Shown here one piece after another: positions 1 through 10,347 of a stretch of 64,000 nucleotides of DNA. The position numbers were made by a program, and so were the translations under genes. The stretch spans positions 7,834,415 through 7,898,414 of the forward strand of contig OZ025870.1 of NCBI GenBank assembly GCA_964019415.1. Reading direction: 5' to 3'. The stretch comes from Ianthella basta (lineage: Eukaryota > Porifera > Demospongiae > Verongiida > Ianthellidae). How positions within the stretch are numbered: the first letter of the stretch is position 1; every line of letters begins with the position of its first letter. The notes under the pieces were generated by a model. The model had not been told where the DNA came from. It ran no database searches and worked only from the letters and a program-made list of their open reading frames with translations.

Positions 1-18
1 GGCTTGAGGGTGCTTAAC

Positions 19-3000
19 TTAAATTTCCCGTGGTACATTCACCCACACTCCTGGATGACCACCAGCCCCCTCAATCAATGCAGCTATGTCATGGAGTGCA
101 AACTGCTGAGCTAGGTCAAGAGGACTCAGGCCATTTGGGAAGTGTTCATTGACTCTTTCCTTCAACACAGGGTGGGACAACAGCTTGGTGATAAAGGAAG
201 CATGATCAGCACAACCTTTGGTATCTGAACAAACACGATAAGGAACATGTTCCATTTCAAACAATTTGAAAGATAGCAAACTTATATGCAGAGGGTTCAG
301 GGCACTGTGATCAGGTAAGTTCAACTCATCTAAGATAGTAACTCCTTTATTGAAGTAGGCTTTGGCATACTTCACAACCCTGGGCAACACACAGTAACTG
401 GACATAACTGGACCAATATAGTCATAGCCCAAGAAACTGCTGTCTCCAGAAATGGCACACAAACACAGCACCTTGCGTGCATCAACCAGGCCCTGAGTGA
501 TCAAGGATACTAAAGCACCCCTCAGCCCTTCTCCACTCATCTCAATGCCACATGCTTCACAGAATTTGGCCAGTTTGCTGGCATGCCCACCAACAAAGCA
601 GTGCTCAAAGGCTGACCAATCAAATTTGTCCCTCGCAGTAATGATGGCACCATTGTCAACCAACAAACTGCACACTCCCACATGTCCACCTCCTAAGGCC
701 CACATAAGAGGTGTAAGACCATTGCAATTAGCGCTATTGACATAGTCAGAGACTAGTGAAGAAGCAGTTTGAGCAGTATCTAGCATGGGTCTGTTCTGCA
801 ACAGAGAATCATCAGTTTCTTCAAGGGTAGTTGTTACTGCTACATGGAGTGGACTTCCATTAGAATTAGATTCTACTACAGTGGTTTGGTGCAATTTGAT
901 CAGTTCATGAACTGCTTCTGTCTTATCAGAAGCAACAGCAAAATGGAGGATAGTAGAACCGCTTTCATCCACTGCATTCACATCACACCCTCTGACGACC
1001 AACTCCCTCATGAGCTCAACGTGGCCATGGCTGGCTGCAAAATGCAGAACTGTGGATCCATTACTGCTCACTGCATCAGTGGGACACCCTTCCTCCAACA
1101 TGGCTACAACAGTCTCCACATGACCTTTAATGGCTGCTTGATGAAGTGGAGTCCCACATTCTCCTGCAATCGCTGACTTGGCTGCACCAAGTTTGATCAG
1201 TTCGTGGATTGCTGCTGTTCTGCCAGAAGCTGCAGCACCATGAAGGGGTGTACAGCCATTTGCTTTCGCTGAATTCACATCACATCCTCTGCCTATCAAC
1301 TCCTTCACTACTTCAACATGGCCACCTGCAGCTGCAGCATGTAGAACAGTGGCTCCATCACTATTCACTGCATCAATAGTGCACCCTTCCTCCAATAAGG
1401 CTACAACAGTCTCCAAATGCCCCTGAAGTGCAGCTTGATGAAGTGGAGTCCCACCTTCTCCTGTATTTGATGACTTGGCTGCACCAAGTTTGATCAGTTC
1501 ATGGATTACTTCTGTTCTACCATAAACAGCAGCATAATGCAGTGGTGTACAGCCATCTGTCTTCACTGCATTCACATCACACCCTTTGCCTATCAACTCC
1601 TTCACTACTTCAACATGGCCACCTTCAGCTGCAAAATGTAAAACAGTGGCTCCATCACTATTCACTGCATCAGTAGTGCACCCTTCCTCCAATAAGGCTA
1701 CAACAGTCTCCACATGACCGTAAACGGCTGCTTGATGAAGTGGAGTCCCACATTCTCCTGCAATCGCTGACTTGACTGCACCAAGTTTGATCAATTCATG
1801 GATTATTTCTGTTCTACCACAAACAGCAGCATCATGAAGGGGAGTACAGCCATTTGCTTTCGCTGCATTCACATTACATCCTTTGATTACCAACTCCCTC
1901 ACTACTTCAACATGGCCACCTTCAGCTGCAAAATGTAAAATAGTGGAACCATTGGTATTCACTGCATCAATAGGACACCCTTCTTCTAGCATGCCTACAA
2001 CTGTATCCATTTGTCCGTCAAGGGCTGCTAGGTGAAGGGGTGTCCCATATTCACCAGCAACTATTAACTTATTTGCTCCTAGTTTGATCAATTCGCAAAC
2101 TACTTCTGTTCTACCATAACTAGCTGCAGAGTGGAGGGGAGTACAGCCATTTGCTTTCACTGCATTCACATCACACCCCCTGCTTACCAACTCCCTAACT
2201 ATTTCAACATGACCGCCTTGAGCTGCAGCATGTAGAACAGTGGATCCATCACTATTCACTGCATCAGTAGTGCACCCTTCCTCCAATAAGGCTACAACAG
2301 TCTCCACATGACCGTAAGTGGCTGCTTGATGAAGTGGAGTCCCACATTCTCCTGCAATTACTGACTTGGCTGCACCAAGTTTGATCAGTTCATGGATTAT
2401 TTCTGCTCTGCCACAAACAGCAGCATCATGAAGGGGTGTACAGCCCATTGCTTCCGCTGCATTCACATCACACCCTCTGATTACCAACTCCCTCACTACT
2501 TCAACATGGCCACCTTGAGCTGCAAAATGCAACGCAGTGTGCCCATCACTGTCCACTACATCAATGGGACACCCTTCCTCCAACATGGCTACTACAGTCT
2601 CCACATGGCCCTCAAGTGTAGCTTGATGAAGTGGAGTCCCACATTCACCAGCATCCATTGACTTGATTGCACCAAGTTTGATCAATTCATGAGTGGTTTC
2701 TGTTCTACCACAAGTAGCAGCATCATGGAGAGGAGTACAGCCATTTGCTTTCGCTGCATTCACATCACACCCTCTGATTACCAACTCCCTCACTACTTCA
2801 ACATGGCCACCTTCAGCTGCACAATGCAAAACAGTTTGCCCATCACCATTCACTACATCAATGGGACACCCTTCCTCCAACATGGCCACAACAGTCTTCA
2901 CATGTCCATTAAGGGCTGCATGATGAATTGGAGTGCCAAATGTACCAGAAATCACTGACCTGGTTGCACCCTTCCTAATCAGTTCTCGAACAGCCTTTGT

Positions 3001-3279
3001 CTGTCCCATTTCAGCAGCCCAGTGAAGTGGAGTGAGCCCTCTACAATCAATGGAGTCTACATCACATCCCCTCCTAATGAGAAGCCTCATTGTGGTCACA
3101 TGACCACCCTGTGCTGCCAAATGCAACAAAGACTTCCCCTCATCATCCTTAGTGTCAATTGGGACACCTCTGTCTAACAGGTCTACAACAGTTTCTGTGT
3201 CACCAGTTGTGACAGCCGAGACTAATGTCTGTTTGCTGACAGCCAATTCCAGAGCAACTGCGGCAGGTGATTGGTCCAT
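19..3279 (-). CDS. Ankyrin-repeat protein, copy 1 (about 26 repeats)
   Basis: Open frame of 1086 residues starting at the ATG at 3279 (MDQSP). About 26 ankyrin repeats fill residues 15-880, most with the TPLHxAA and GADVNA-type signatures. Repeats 4-24 form a higher-order unit of three repeats (about 99 codons) present seven times: one beginning CGTPLHQAA, one DGSTVLHFAA, one NGCTPLHDAA. A cysteine-containing C-terminal region follows (residues 880-1086). The frame ends with PREI-stop, exactly where the paralogue at 10.8 kb reads PQDVF and runs on into a DEATH domain; codons after the stop still resemble that paralogue. So this gene either lost its DEATH/CARD tail to a nonsense change or ends here by design. 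Ankyrin arrays bind protein partners; an immune or apoptotic adaptor role is inferred from the paralogue. The rest of the locus lies outside the window. Confidence 0.85.
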   Translation of the reverse strand: MDQSPAAVALELAVSKQTLVSAVTTGDTETVVDLLDRGVPIDTKDDEGKSLLHLAAQGGHVTTMRLLIRRGCDVDSIDCRGLTPLHWAAEMGQTKAVRELIRKGATRSVISGTFGTPIHHAALNGHVKTVVAMLEEGCPIDVVNGDGQTVLHCAAEGGHVEVVRELVIRGCDVNAAKANGCTPLHDAATCGRTETTHELIKLGAIKSMDAGECGTPLHQATLEGHVETVVAMLEEGCPIDVVDSDGHTALHFAAQGGHVEVVRELVIRGCDVNAAEAMGCTPLHDAAVCGRAEIIHELIKLGAAKSVIAGECGTPLHQAATYGHVETVVALLEEGCTTDAVNSDGSTVLHAAAQGGHVEIVRELVSRGCDVNAVKANGCTPLHSAASYGRTEVVCELIKLGANKLIVAGEYGTPLHLAALDGQMDTVVGMLEEGCPIDAVNTNGSTILHFAAEGGHVEVVRELVIKGCNVNAAKANGCTPLHDAAVCGRTEIIHELIKLGAVKSAIAGECGTPLHQAAVYGHVETVVALLEEGCTTDAVNSDGATVLHFAAEGGHVEVVKELIGKGCDVNAVKTDGCTPLHYAAVYGRTEVIHELIKLGAAKSSNTGEGGTPLHQAALQGHLETVVALLEEGCTIDAVNSDGATVLHAAAAGGHVEVVKELIGRGCDVNSAKANGCTPLHGAAASGRTAAIHELIKLGAAKSAIAGECGTPLHQAAIKGHVETVVAMLEEGCPTDAVSSNGSTVLHFAASHGHVELMRELVVRGCDVNAVDESGSTILHFAVASDKTEAVHELIKLHQTTVVESNSNGSPLHVAVTTTLEETDDSLLQNRPMLDTAQTASSLVSDYVNSANCNGLTPLMWALGGGHVGVCSLLVDNGAIITARDKFDWSAFEHCFVGGHASKLAKFCEACGIEMSGEGLRGALVSLITQGLVDARKVLCLCAISGDSSFLGYDYIGPVMSSYCVLPRVVKYAKAYFNKGVTILDELNLPDHSALNPLHISLLSFKLFEMEHVPYRVCSDTKGCADHASFITKLLSHPVLKERVNEHFPNGLSPLDLAQQFALHDIAALIEGAGGHPGVWVNVPREI

Positions 3280-5100
3280 CTGTCTCTTTTACAAGTCTCT
3301 TTACAGAACAAAAGATTTTAGGGAAAGGATTCTCAAGTGAGGTAAGATTCAATTGCTACATGAACACAATGCATGGATGACACCAGAATACATGACCATG
3401 CATGAATGTGTGATCATTGTTAGTACATACATTTGATTACTGCAGTATATACATCCATTGAGTTAATTTTGAGTGCATGTGAAGGAGTCCTTTCAAACAT
3501 GAAATTGTGGGCAGTGATCAGCTGATGGTGTGTTTACTAGTGTAAACAGGTTATACCAATTTGTCCGCAAACCCGTCACTATGGTACTTATGTAGATTAC
3601 ATTCTGGTAACTAAAAATGGTAACAGTTACAGTATGCTGCTTTGTGGTACATGAATGGTGAGCGGCAAACAGTTAACCGTTGGCAAGTAACAGTTAGCCA
3701 ATGGGAGGGGGAAGTGTATTGCAGGGGAAACTCAGTTTTCGGTGCTAGTGAAAGGTGACACTGGACTTATGCTTAATGTATGTAAACAGCAGGTAGAGCA
3801 CGTCTACTTCAAGCATAGGGTACTCGTCTATTTTCTAAAGTTGTGGCAGCAGAAGGTAGAGAGATTTGAAGCAGACAGTACAGGCTATAGTCAAGAAATA
3901 CAATGTGCATGGAACCCATTCTTGGCTTGAATGAAAGTGGATGATGAAACCACAGATACCCAACTGGTGAAGATTGTGAACACTGTAGGGTAGAATGCAT
4001 CCAGTACTACCATTCCAGCATGGAGGAATCCTAGGTGGAACTTACACAACAGCAGATACTGCCACATCATGAGAGAGACAACAGTGAAGTGAAAAGGAGT
4101 GAACTATTACTGTGTAGTGGAGAACTATTATCGCGGATAAACTAATAACAGGGATAAAGAGCATTGAATGGCAACGGACTTATCAAAGGTTCTTTGCACT
4201 GCAGTTTGATGTGAGATAATCACAAGCGAGATTGCAGCAAGAAGAAGCCAGATGGATTCTGTGGTCCGAAAAATAACAGTAATTGTGTCTAATCAAAGAC
4301 ACAATCAGGCCATATTACTGTCCGAAAACCTTCGAATAGGGTTCAAATTAAAGGTGGCTATAAACGATCTTTGGACGACAGGAGTCCCGTACACCAGGCT
4401 CCTCCCTGTTGTGATCACACAATTATTGCATATCAACTATCACACAGAGCATTAACATAGATTATGTAAATTTAGCATGCTACATCAATTCTACCATTAA
4501 GTGTACAGATGTACAGATGGGCAAGTTCACCAGTTACAGTGCCACCTCTGTAGCTAAACTAGCTACATGTGGGTTGGGTAATTCGCTTACGATTTGAAGT
4601 ATCAAGCTGATACTCGTAACTCCACCACCAACAGTTGCATGGGTGGTGGCAGAGGGGGGCAGGGGGGCTTGAGCCCCCCATGCACTTGGAGCTCAGCCCT
4701 ATGCAAACTGATAGGGAGACTGATATTCTTGGACCCCCCACACTTTTTAGGACCTGTCGCCCCCTCTGAGTTGATTCTGATCGCAGCACTAAACGTCCAC
4801 CTCCCCTCTGCATACGGAACTGAATTGCTTATAATAATTGCCGAGCCGAAAGGCGAGGCAAGTAATCGTGATGCGTTGTCGTCCCCCGTTTGTATATATG
4901 TGTGTATGTATATATGTATATCCGTCCCAGTCACCTAGATTGCGCAATAGCCTGGTGTTCTCCGCAGGCGCTCACGACAACAAAACGCTCTACTTGGCCA
5001 CCATCGGCCACGAAACTGCTCAGAACTCCACTTCATCGATGCAACCTGCGTTCAGATTGTTGTTAAGGTCGCCCATTGCTTCAGCAAGGGTTACACGCCT

Positions 5101-5283
5101 GTTAGTCTCGTACCCAGCCCCACTTCCGCCCGCCATTTTCATTTAGGCCACCTCGCCTAAATGAAAATGGCGGGCGGAAGTGGGGCTGGGTACGAGACTA
5201 ACTAGTCTCGTTCCCAGCCCACCACTTCCGCTAACAAAATGGCCATTTTGTTAGCGGAAGTGGTGGGCTGGGAACGAGACTAG
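5101..5283. repeat. Two adjacent perfect palindromes (foldback element)
   Basis: The first hairpin has arms 5101-5148 and 5155-5202 (48 bp, no mismatch by eye, 6-base loop). The second has arms 5202-5242 and 5243-5283 (41 bp, no spacer). Both arms begin with GTCTCGT(A/T)CCCAGCCC. The pair is flanked by copies of CGCCTGTT (about 5096-5103 and 5291-5298), which look like a target-site duplication. The arms contain ACTTCCG (ETS-type) and AAAATGG(C) (YY1-type) strings. Confidence 0.9.
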
Positions 5284-5318
5284 AGACTAACGCCTGTTGG
5301 CGATTCCGCCATATTGGC

Positions 5319-5326
5319 TGACGTCA
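5319..5326. promoter_or_regulatory. Palindromic CRE-like site TGACGTCA in a CpG-rich block
   Basis: A perfect TGACGTCA lies in a CpG-richer stretch (about 5290-5480) upstream of ankyrin copy 1 on the minus strand. It could belong to that gene's promoter or to the inserted element around it. A second TGACGTCA is at 34959-34966. Function is inferred from the consensus only. Confidence 0.3.
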
Positions 5327-6430
5327 TTTGTCCCGCGTGGCCGGGAACACTTTCACTGTTCACTCGGGTGAAGCGATAACGAGCACTGTGTTAGCACAGC
5401 ACGGACGGGCTTCCTTGCGCAACTCCGAATATGTAGGTGTCGATTGCCCAGCTGCGATCCAGTGCTTCGTCTGGCTTGCTATCTCTTCTTTCTGACAGCC
5501 AGTGAAAGCAGATTACAGTTCTATCGCCCAAAATGTACTTGCCCTGGCTCACGGACTGTACTTTACTGAAATAGCTAGCTACATACATTCAAGCGAGGCT
5601 GGTTGCATTTTAATGTATGCCCTAGTTATATAGTAGAATCAAACGGACAATCGTAACTCCACCACTTCACACACATACCACTTACCAATGATTATCGAGA
5701 TCGCGGAAAGTCAGGACTCCCAAACCGCGCTGTGATTTCAACTGTCGCTTGTTCCCACTTGTCGTCGTGTAGAAGTAGTCCTATCGTACTTAGCCACACA
5801 CAACGATGAGATAGATCTATCCTCGAGCAGCGAGAACCTAGAGATCAACACTGTCCGTCGTCTATGTAAAGCCTTCCATTGTGTTACGCCCCTCGCGGCT
5901 GGCTCACACTAGGGTAATCCCCCTGTATTGTCTGACGTTATTTCCAAGTCAGTGTGTGTAATCTTGGTGACTTAAGCAGAGCATGCTTGCAGGATACATG
6001 ATCGCTTCATAGGTACACGCAGTCTGAGTGCACTTGGCAGAGTGCCATACAGCTGCTATGCATGTGTTTGGATGAATTTCATTGGTTGAACTAGCTAACT
6101 AGCTAGCTTAAGGTCATTTGATGCCATACCCTGGAATGGCTATAGCTACCTGGGTTTGGAGGTCAGGACTAACACTACAGGGTGGGGGGTCATCAGAGGA
6201 AACATTGAGGATTAGTCAAGTGGGTGTGGTCAATAACTCAGGTCATCAGTGAGTATCGTCAAGGAGAACCATATTGTTTTGTATTCCTTCTGCATAATGA
6301 TATTCAGAGAACACTGCCATACAGCTTGCAAATCTCGAATGAGGACCAATTTGAGTGCTAGCTGTACATGCTATGCATGTGCTTGGATAAATTTCAAATA
6401 ATCATATGTATGTACGTGGACGTGCACATG

Positions 6431-7837
6431 CATATTGTATCACTCAGACTACATCTTAACAGCACAGCAAATATCTAGACTAGACTAGACATCACACACA
6501 CTATATACTGTACATCACACGAGGGGAGTTGGGTGTGGTCTGTGAAGTGAGTTTGTCACTGCAAATGTGGCTATTTACACCATGGTGGAGCAGCTCCAGG
6601 TTAATGTAGCCACTGGAAGTTTGACTGAGGACAATACTGAGCAAGCTGTGCTGTTGTATTGTACGAGGGAGTCGCTCGTGGACACACTGTGGTTTCAGAG
6701 ACCGATGTTAGTCAGCATAGCATCCAGCTGGTTGATATATAAGATATACCTCAGGGGAGGGAGGGGCTGAAGAGAAGAGGGAGGAGGGGTCAGTGAGTAA
6801 CCTTATAGGAGTAGTGTAGGGGCAAAATAGTAAAGATGGGGCTATGATTCTAACTAGTGTTCTGTCTGGTGTTCTGTCCAGCTAGTGCTGTTGTGGCATA
6901 CGAACACACACACATTCACCTCATGACTTTTGCTAAAGTACTGGTCTTGTGATAAGACCCTCACAACACCATAAAATTCACTGTTACACTCTCGATACCC
7001 TCAACACCCACCCTGGAATTAATGGTCTTAGCTGGGATTGTAGATCAGGGGCAGGACCAGCAGCGCAAGGAGGGGACTGCATGGGAAGGAACAGTATGGA
7101 GGTGGTGTGAGTACAAAGGAGTCAATGAAAGGCAACACACTGCTGTATCACTGCAACACATCACCACATTACACACACCTTCAGGGACAAAAGGGGAGGA
7201 GTCCACAGGAGACACTCAACATAGGGAATGTCAATAAAGGTGTGCCACTGGGGGCAGGTCCAGGATGATGAGGAGGGGTCTACTCATAAACTGAAATTAG
7301 TAGTCTGAGGGGACATCAGAGTGAGTGGCCTTGGCCGGGGGTGTGGTCAGCAGAGGGAGTGGCCATGGGGGTGGGGTGTACACACACGCACACACACACA
7401 CACATGCACACACACTTGTAACTTGTAACCTGTAATACCACATCCAACACTTGGCTATGTGGGCCCCATGAATGGGGTGCATGAGCCAGCAGGTGGCAAC
7501 AAGACCAGTGGTACTGCTGGCTGTGGAGACACTAGCCTTATCTCCCAAGTTGCATGGCCCCCTTGGTGCAGTAGGGGTACTCATCTATGGGCTTGCAAGA
7601 CCCGTGAGATGAGAGAGGTGGGGTACGGCCTTGAGTGATGGCATCAGAGTAACCGTCCTGGGCACCTGGCCTTACCTATGCTTGGTATTGTCTAGGTGAT
7701 TAGCTTAAGTCGTACTACCAGTAAATACTGGTAATAGCGCTAGAACCTAACAGAGAGTTGCTCAAGTTCATTATTTCCCAGTCGTTTATGGTTCACAAGT
7801 ATGACTAGACTTGTAACCAAAGCAAGTTCCTTACCTT

Positions 7838-7921
<84 letters not shown>

Positions 7922-9000
7922 TCATGGACCTAGCAGCACTGAACACAGTCACACAAGGGACTCAACATAGGGAAGTGTGAAGAAATAGTCACTGGGGGTG
8001 GGTCCAGGATGAGGAGGAGGGTCATCCTCATCTACTCAGTTGAGGAATGGGAGGCACCCTACAACATTTAGGGAGAGAAATAATTATGGTAACAGGGATT
8101 TCCCCTCCACAACACCTAGTGGAAGTCAACTCAAGCACATGCTACCAACATGGCGCTCACTAATTGGAGTGGAAGGTTAGCCAAACAGTAGGTAAAACGG
8201 TGCAACTTTCTTCATCTGGTAACAGGTATGGTTCAGCTATGGCAGTGAGGCAAGGCTCCTATCAGCTGTGGAATCTGTGTGAAGACAGCACAGGACCAGG
8301 GCAGAGTGAAGGGGGGTGGAAGGGAACTCCCCTCAGCAATAAAGAACCGTTAACCCAAACAGTGCACACTATTGTCAAAACATTCAAATCTCACCACATT
8401 GTGTGGACATGTCACTGTGTGGTGACAGTGTCAACAAGTGACATAGGTGATGACACATTGCGGATTGTTACATCATTTGACTGATGGGTCATCAGCAGTT
8501 AAGGAGAGTGATCAACAGGGGAGGGGTCAACGTCATGGGGGCGGGGACATCAGAGGGAGTGATCAAGGGGGCAGGGTCATCAAAGGGACAAGGGACACAG
8601 GAACATACACAGACTGTAGGATGCAGCCCTACCAGCAGTCAGCTGCATCCTCCACTCAGTCATCTACAGTGAACGAGAGAGGTGAGGCATGAAGCGGTAC
8701 ACCACACTACAGTGGTGTTGGTTGGAATGTACGATATGTGACAATGTAATGTTAGCGTTTTGTTCCATTGTGCAGAAAAGGTCAATCGTTTATAGTCCGT
8801 CTGTTTAGTTCCGTTTTAGAACAGAACAATTGCAGAGTGAAATTATTCGAAGTGCAGCACAGAATGATTAGACACAGTCCCAAGGGATTGGTGTGCACTC
8901 ATAGTCTTGAACATGCGGCAGAGGAGTACAGCAGCAGGCCAAGAATGCCTCCCACCTGCACCTGATCACTTGTAGCCACTTCATTCACCGGGCGCCGAAT
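6431..9000. other. Gene-poor stretch with simple repeats
   Basis: No supported gene seen. It contains short CA tracts (about 7380-7412), a long CA tract (7839-7919), and a diverged direct repeat: about 7200-7290 resembles 7948-8030 (shared CTCAACATAGGGAA and GGTCCAGGATGA strings). An AATAAA on the minus strand near 9012 could be the 3' end of ankyrin copy 2. Confidence 0.6.
7839..7919. repeat. (CA)n microsatellite
   Basis: About 40 uninterrupted CA units. The poly-Cys/Val open frames across it are artefacts. Confidence 0.97.
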
Positions 9001-9280
9001 TGTCTAAATTGTTTTATTCTCCATTTAATCTGTCTGCCTGTTTTGTATTTTACTGTACAATGGAAAAGGACATTCCATTCCTCTAAAATGAAATTTTACA
9101 TTATATTGTCACATACCATATACACACACTTACACAGGGTGTACACACCCTAACACACACATGCACACATACATTTACATGCGTGCATACACACGCACAC
9201 ACACACACACACACACACGAGTAACTGAAGAGAGACTAAGTGCCCAGTGTCTATACACTAGTAGTACACAATACACTCAC

Positions 9281-10229
9281 CTCTCTCCAGTCTCCTCTTC
9301 ATGGCCTGACCCAGTTCCTTCATCTTTGGGTTGCCTTTCACTGCAATGATGACATGACACACTTCCATCAAAGCCTCTTTGGTGCAGGTTCTGTGCAGCC
9401 AATCAAAGAGGATTTCATTTCGTTCCTCAGGTCCATCTGCTTTTGAGATCTTCTCCTGAACTCCACGTGGAATAATGTCTTTATGTAAAAGTTCCCTTAC
9501 AACAGAGGTTGCATCCATGTCTGAAATGAACTGGTACCGAAAGTGAACAAGCACTTGTTGGGCTGCATGAAAAGGGAAAATCATAAATCACAAACCTACC
9601 AACATCTCATGACATGTAGGGCCACTCTCCACCACATGGAGCAGAATCACCAGTGGCTTTCAATATAGGGCTGTATTCTGGTGATATGCACAAACACTAC
9701 TAAGCTTCCTATACAAATAATACAGTGACCACACCCACAGCTGCAGCACACAGTACTACTGTACATAGCATCAAAGTATACATGTGTGGGTATATGTGCA
9801 GTGGGACATATAAAGGGCCAATACAAACAGCTGCTGTAGCTTTAGCTAAACAGTTTAAAGAAAGCTGAATGGAGTGATGGGGACTGTGTAAAACTGCTGG
9901 GAAGAATTATGACTATCATGCTTGTAACAAAATTGCAAAAAAATTGCAAAAAAATCAAGGATGGATACAGAAAATCTAATGTGCTACTAAGATACTACTA
10001 GATGCTACTAAGTAATTGGAACACACAACTGGTGACACAACACTTCTTAGAGGACAGTCATGACAGCAAAGAGGTATGGAGCATTCCATTTCCAGCCTCA
10101 CTGAAGAGAAGATGTTCCAAACAGCTCACCTTCACAGACAGGTGGACTCCTCTCTGCAGCAACTGCTCCTCCACTCACAACTGGAGCAGAACTGATGACA
10201 GGTCTAATAGGACCGCTCACAGCTACTGT
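9281..10229 (-). CDS. Linker and CARD-like exons of ankyrin copy 2
   Basis: Two exons follow the ankyrin-DEATH exon on the minus strand. Exon 2 is 10229-10130: acceptor CCTCTCAG, donor G|GTGAGC; it encodes a Pro/Ser/Val-rich linker. Exon 3 is 9562-9281: acceptor CATGCAG, donor G|GTGAGT; it encodes about 93 residues from QQVLVHFRYQF to KRRLER. The pattern (VVRELLHKDIIP, then EERNEILFDWL, then MKELGQAMKRRLE) resembles a six-helix death-fold domain, best a CARD. Phases agree across all three junctions. The terminal exon was not found; candidates near 9000-9090 are weak. Domain identity is by eye. Confidence 0.6.
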
Positions 10230-10347
10230 CTGAGAGGAGGTGGAGGAGGCAGCACAGATGCAAGCACACAACAAAAGAGCAACATCTGCCTCCCCAGACA
10301 GCACACCACACAGTACCTTCATGAAAACACAGTGTCCCCACACTTAC

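Larger units (their letters stand above)
3280..6430. repeat. 5' flank of ankyrin copy 1 (duplicated with 14077-17620)
   Basis: This stretch matches the flank of copy 2 block by block: 3300-3530 with 14095-14340, 3540-4620 with 15480-17020, 5640-5930 with 17118-17420, and short blocks up to about 6430 against 17620. It marks a segmental tandem duplication of the ankyrin locus. Relative to copy 2 it has extra DNA at about 4633-4775 (G-rich, with a GGGGGG...CCCCCC foldback) and about 4836-5605. A possible non-coding first exon lies on the minus strand at about 5690-5880, ending in a good donor (ATTG|GTAAGTGG), but the frame there is full of stops. Confidence 0.7.

Noticed and set aside
497..2958. 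Plus-strand ORFs opposite the ankyrin arrays
   Set aside because: They recur in every 297-bp unit and are shadows of the minus-strand repeats.
5391..5588. Minus-strand ORF of 65 residues
   Set aside because: No recognisable domain and it lies in DNA absent from the duplicate copy; likely chance within an insertion.
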